7,780 nucleotides of DNA, taken from an uncultured Lachnospiraceae bacterium (GTDB taxonomy: Bacteria; Bacillota_A; Clostridia; TANB77; CAG-508). The stretch covers positions 1-7,780 of the forward strand of contig CAMUZC010000074.1 of assembly GCA_947165105.1 (NCBI GenBank), in the 5' to 3' direction. A program made the translations under genes and the position numbers. The notes below the pieces were generated by a model. The model saw only the letters and a program-made list of their open reading frames with translations, ran no database searches and was not told the DNA's origin. Below are positions 5,617 through 7,780 of this stretch, in pieces. Each line of letters begins with the position of its first letter. Positions within the stretch are counted from its first letter, which is position 1.

Positions 5617-6918
5617 ATGAAAAGAAAATTATTATATTTATTAGCAATTTTGCTAATAGTTTTAGTAGTACTTACGGGATGCGGTAAGGAAGACAATAAA
5701 AAAACAAGTAAAAAAGAAAGTAATAGCGAGGTTGTTGAAGAAAAAGAAGAGGCACCAGTTGATTGGCAGAGCTTATATTTGCAGGCTTTTAAAGACGGAA
5801 AAATAGTTGCCAATGCACCAGACAATATGAAAATTCAATTTGTTGATGTAGATTCTGATAAAATTCCGGAAATGTATTATAGTTATATTGCAGAATCTAG
5901 TGAAAAGTATAGAGGTTCAGCTAATAATACAGACGGAAAAAGTCTTTTTACAGGAAGTGCTAGAATATATGTAGATAGCGAAGGAAATGGAAATGTTTCT
6001 TCAAGTAATTCTGGTGAATCAACATATGAGAAAGCAGAAGGATATGAATTTGCATTTGTACATTTACTTCCTACAGATGAGTACTTATGGGCATATACTT
6101 CTTCTGGTGCAGAATTCAATATGACATCTAAAAAGGATGGTCAATCATATAGAGCTCATACACAAAGAGGAACAAAAAGTGCATCAAGCGAAGTTATTAT
6201 TGAATTTGTTGGCATTTGCCCACCGATAGCTGTTTCAGTTAACCCAAGTGTCATAGATGAAACTTTTGAAACAGAATTCCAAAATGCAGCATATAGATAT
6301 GTTCCAAATGATGAAATAATGAAATCTGTAAAGGATGGAGCTGACATATCAGATTGGGCATCAATTTACAAAGAGTATATAACAAAAAGAGGTATAGTAA
6401 CACCATATAATGATGCAAAAATTGTATTCGTTGATATTGACGATAATGGTCTTGTTGATATGGTTTATTCATATAAAGATGAAAGAAATTATATAGTTAC
6501 AAAAGTTTATAAATTAACTAAAGCAGGAAACATTGTACCAATTGGTGTTGCAAATGGTGTTCCAAGTTTTGGTTCAGGATATGAATATAAACTTGCAGTT
6601 CGTTATGGTTATATTAATACTTTAGATAGAAATGGATGGGTTTTAACATCTCCAGGTTGTCATGTACTTTTAACAGATGATTTAACTGTTGATGGAACTC
6701 GTACATTCTATATACCATCTAACTCAGATAAGGGAATGGCTCAATATGATGCATATACAATGTGTGAGTTGATTCCAGAAAATCAAATACAAGGAAATGT
6801 TGGAAAGTTTGTAAGTATTGATACAACTAAATTTGATAGTGACTTTGATGCTGCTTTTGAAGAGGCTGTTAGCAGATATGTTCCAAATAAAGAGATTGGA
6901 AATACTAATCAAAACTAA
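5617..6918 (+). CDS. Lipoprotein with two tandem copies of an acidic-loop domain
   Basis: A 433-residue predicted surface lipoprotein. The signal peptide has MKRK, a hydrophobic core (about 5-18) and the lipobox LTGC (19-22), so Cys22 should be lipidated and anchored in the outer leaflet. A Lys/Glu/Ser-rich linker (23-46) follows. The rest is two copies of one domain of about 185 residues (49-235 and 246-428). Each copy starts DWxSxY, passes FVDVDSDKIPEM (D77, D79, D81, E85) or FVDIDDNGLVDM (D273, D275, N277, D281), and ends in RYVPN plus a short acidic/Lys tail (227-231; 420-424). The acidic loop resembles the DxDxDxxPEL motif of many clostridial lipoproteins and could bind calcium; I infer this from the pattern only. 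Start choice is clear: AAAGGGGG is 7 nt before ATG. The function is not recognised; an adhesion or ligand-binding role is conceivable. A bidirectional terminator follows. Confidence 0.9.
   Translation: MKRKLLYLLAILLIVLVVLTGCGKEDNKKTSKKESNSEVVEEKEEAPVDWQSLYLQAFKDGKIVANAPDNMKIQFVDVDSDKIPEMYYSYIAESSEKYRGSANNTDGKSLFTGSARIYVDSEGNGNVSSSNSGESTYEKAEGYEFAFVHLLPTDEYLWAYTSSGAEFNMTSKKDGQSYRAHTQRGTKSASSEVIIEFVGICPPIAVSVNPSVIDETFETEFQNAAYRYVPNDEIMKSVKDGADISDWASIYKEYITKRGIVTPYNDAKIVFVDIDDNGLVDMVYSYKDERNYIVTKVYKLTKAGNIVPIGVANGVPSFGSGYEYKLAVRYGYINTLDRNGWVLTSPGCHVLLTDDLTVDGTRTFYIPSNSDKGMAQYDAYTMCELIPENQIQGNVGKFVSIDTTKFDSDFDAAFEEAVSRYVPNKEIGNTNQN
5761..6321 (+). repeat. First domain copy of the lipoprotein tandem duplication
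   Basis: Encodes residues 49-235. Shared anchors with the second copy are DWxSxY at the start, an FVD(V/I)D acidic loop about 28 residues in, and an acidic F-rich helix ending in RYVPN. Similarity is visible at protein level only; the DNA has diverged, so the duplication is old. Confidence 0.75.
6352..6900 (+). repeat. Second domain copy of the lipoprotein tandem duplication
   Basis: Encodes residues 246-428, offset from the first copy by 193-197 residues. Its loop reads DIDDNGLVD where the first copy has DVDSDKIPE, and it closes with SRYVPNKEI against YRYVPNDEI. Confidence 0.75.
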
Positions 6919-6929
6919 ATAATATAATA

Positions 6930-6994
6930 AAAAAAGTAGCTGTTTTATGAATTAAAATATTGAACCATAATTCATTTAAAACAACTACTTTTTT
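6930..6994. terminator. Bidirectional terminator between convergent genes
   Basis: AAAAAAGTAGCTGTTTTATGAATTA (two parts, 6930-6954) pairs with 6968-6994. The stem has one G-T-type difference and a 2-nt bulge, and the loop is 13 nt. The stem is flanked by six A on the left and six T on the right, so it works in both directions: for the lipoprotein on the plus strand and ysxC on the minus strand. Confidence 0.9.
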
Positions 6995-7014
6995 ATTAAT
7001 TTTGAAATATAGTT

Positions 7015-7596
7015 TTAAATATACTCCTCCAAAATCTCCCACACATCATCACTATAAATCTTTCTCTCAGCAGAAAATGGCATGAAAGTAAAATCACCAA
7101 TAGGGTTTAAATCGTTCTGGATGACTTTTACAGCGTTTTCTACTTTAGTAACAGCTATTTTATCAGCTTTATTACAAAGTACCATAAATGGCAATCCTGA
7201 GCGTATTATGTAATCATACATCATTCTGTCATTAGCTCCAGGTTCATGTCTAATATCAATAAGCAAGATTATAAGCGAAATGTTTTTTCTAACATGTAAA
7301 TATTCATCAATAAAATGATTAACTTTTTCTTGTTCAACTTTAGACATTTTACTATAACCATAACCAGGTAGATCAACAAAATAAAATTTATCATCCATAT
7401 TATAAAAATTAATTTGCCTTGTTTTTCCAGGTTCACTACTTGTTCTAGCCAATTTCTTTCTGTTAATCATAGTGTTTATAAAAGAAGATTTACCTACATT
7501 TGATTTTCCTACCAAAACAATTTCTGAAAGACCAGAAGTAGGGTATTGTTTTGGTGATGTAGCAGATATTTCTATTTTAGGATTTTTAATTAACAT
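7015..7596 (-). CDS. ysxC: Ribosome-biogenesis GTPase YsxC/EngB
   Basis: A 193-residue TRAFAC-class GTPase (EngB/YihA/YsxC family), which acts in late assembly of the large ribosomal subunit and is essential in several bacteria. All G motifs are visible in order: G1 GKSNVGKS (30-37), G2 Thr59 in EPGKTRQINFY, G3 DLPGYGY (75-81), G4 NKAD (142-145) and G5 SAE (175-177). The family hallmark IDIRHEP (113-119) sits between G3 and G4. Length is typical (about 195). AAGGAGGGA (7602-7610, minus strand) lies 5 nt upstream of the ATG and fixes the start. The protein ends on the conserved VWEILEEYI helix. It is convergent with the lipoprotein gene and downstream of serS. No U-tract follows the intergenic inverted repeat, so read-through from serS is possible. 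A weak TTGTGA/TAAAAT pair inside the repeat could also drive it. Confidence 0.97.
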   Translation of the reverse strand: MLIKNPKIEISATSPKQYPTSGLSEIVLVGKSNVGKSSFINTMINRKKLARTSSEPGKTRQINFYNMDDKFYFVDLPGYGYSKMSKVEQEKVNHFIDEYLHVRKNISLIILLIDIRHEPGANDRMMYDYIIRSGLPFMVLCNKADKIAVTKVENAVKVIQNDLNPIGDFTFMPFSAERKIYSDDVWEILEEYI

Positions 7597-7617
7597 TTTA
7601 GTCCCTCCTTTTAAATT

Positions 7618-7687
7618 TGAAACATTTGGGGACGGTCTTTTTTTGTTTCACTTTTAAGACATTTTAAGACCGTCCCGGAATGTTTCA
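7618..7687. repeat. REP-like inverted-repeat element (GGGACGGTCTT core) between serS and ysxC
   Basis: Left arm TGAAACATTTGGGGACGGTCTT (two parts, 7618-7639) and right arm 7666-7687 are inverted copies, 20 of 22 identical, around a 26-bp centre. The centre holds another TGTTTCA (7644-7650), so 7618-7650 is itself bounded by TGAAACA/TGTTTCA. A short direct repeat TTTTAAGAC occurs at 7652-7660 and 7662-7670. The GGGACGGTC-T-tract-TGTTTCA pattern resembles dispersed intergenic elements of Firmicutes that are associated with REP-associated Y1 (RAYT) transposases. Family membership comes from memory of the pattern. G+C is locally higher than the surroundings. No U-tract follows it on the minus strand, so it is not a classic terminator. 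Confidence 0.7.
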
Positions 7688-7698
7688 CAAATTTTGTT

Positions 7699-7780
7699 TT
7701 AATTTTTAGGTACAATTTTTTCTAGTCCACCCATATATGGTCTAAGTACTTCAGGAACTGTAACACTTCCATCTTCATTG
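7699..7780 (-). CDS. serS: Seryl-tRNA synthetase, C-terminal end only
   Basis: The minus strand encodes the last 26 codons before a TAA (7699-7701), read as NEDGSVTVPEVLRPYMGG then LEKIVPKN. The segment EDGSVxVPEVLRPYMGG is the highly conserved C-terminus of bacterial seryl-tRNA synthetase, which charges tRNA-Ser with serine in the cytoplasm. The rest of the gene lies beyond the right edge. It is upstream of ysxC on the same strand, 102 bp away. Confidence 0.95.
   Translation of the reverse strand, partial: NEDGSVTVPEVLRPYMGGLEKIVPKN

Noticed and set aside
7472..7657. 61-residue plus-strand frame running into the inverted-repeat element
   Set aside because: It is antisense to the YsxC G1 region and ends in the repeat, with no independent support.
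7618..7687. Intergenic inverted repeat as the intrinsic terminator of serS
   Set aside because: On the minus strand the right-hand stem is followed by AAATTTAAAAGG rather than a U-tract, and the ysxC ribosome binding site follows closely.
1..7780. CRISPR array, tRNA/rRNA gene or complete insertion sequence
   Set aside because: I saw no regularly spaced repeats, no cloverleaf-like or rRNA-like sequence, and no transposase reading frame on either strand.

Overview
The window is low-GC DNA (about 30% G+C by eye). It has strong AAGGAG-type ribosome binding sites, intrinsic terminators with T-tracts, TTGAAA/TATAAT promoters, and Firmicutes-type protein families: ECF sigma with a membrane anti-sigma, DUF3298/RsiV-like, Amidase_6 and LTGC-box lipoprotein. 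Together these suggest a Clostridia-like Firmicute, possibly a gut commensal. Trp is written TGG and TGA serves as the sigma gene's stop, so the mycoplasma code is not indicated. I cannot name a genus.

Left part (1-1218): the 3' portion of a membrane-anchored DUF4163/DUF3298-like (RsiV/PdaC-type) surface protein that enters from outside the window, closed by a clean intrinsic terminator. A 392-bp non-coding stretch follows. It carries a near-consensus vegetative promoter and, 52 bp downstream of that promoter's -10, a second promoter candidate of ECF type.

Centre (1571-4996): a three-gene operon. It holds an ECF sigma factor, a single-pass membrane protein overlapping it by 4 nt (predicted anti-sigma with an unusually large, unrecognised extracytoplasmic part), and a second single-pass membrane protein 19 nt later. 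The likely job is envelope sensing: the outside domain controls release of the sigma factor, which may feed back on its own promoter.

Next (5017-5535): a long hairpin whose 3' arm contains the Shine-Dalgarno sequence of a small Amidase_6 (putative cell-wall amidase) gene. The same hairpin looks like the terminator of the sigma operon, so it may both end that operon and gate translation of the amidase. A lipoprotein gene (5617-6918) with its own extended -10 promoter follows. Its mature part is two tandem copies of a domain carrying a DxDxD/N-type acidic loop.

Right end (6930-7780): a bidirectional terminator separates these plus-strand genes from convergent minus-strand housekeeping genes, ysxC/engB (ribosome-assembly GTPase) and the last 26 codons of serS. 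A 70-bp inverted-repeat element with a GGGACGGTCTT core, resembling REP/RAYT-associated intergenic elements, sits between serS and ysxC.

The window reads as an accessory envelope-stress/surface gene cluster next to core genes. The points most worth following are the unrecognised sensor domain of the anti-sigma protein, the dual promoter, and the hairpin that overlaps the amidase start.
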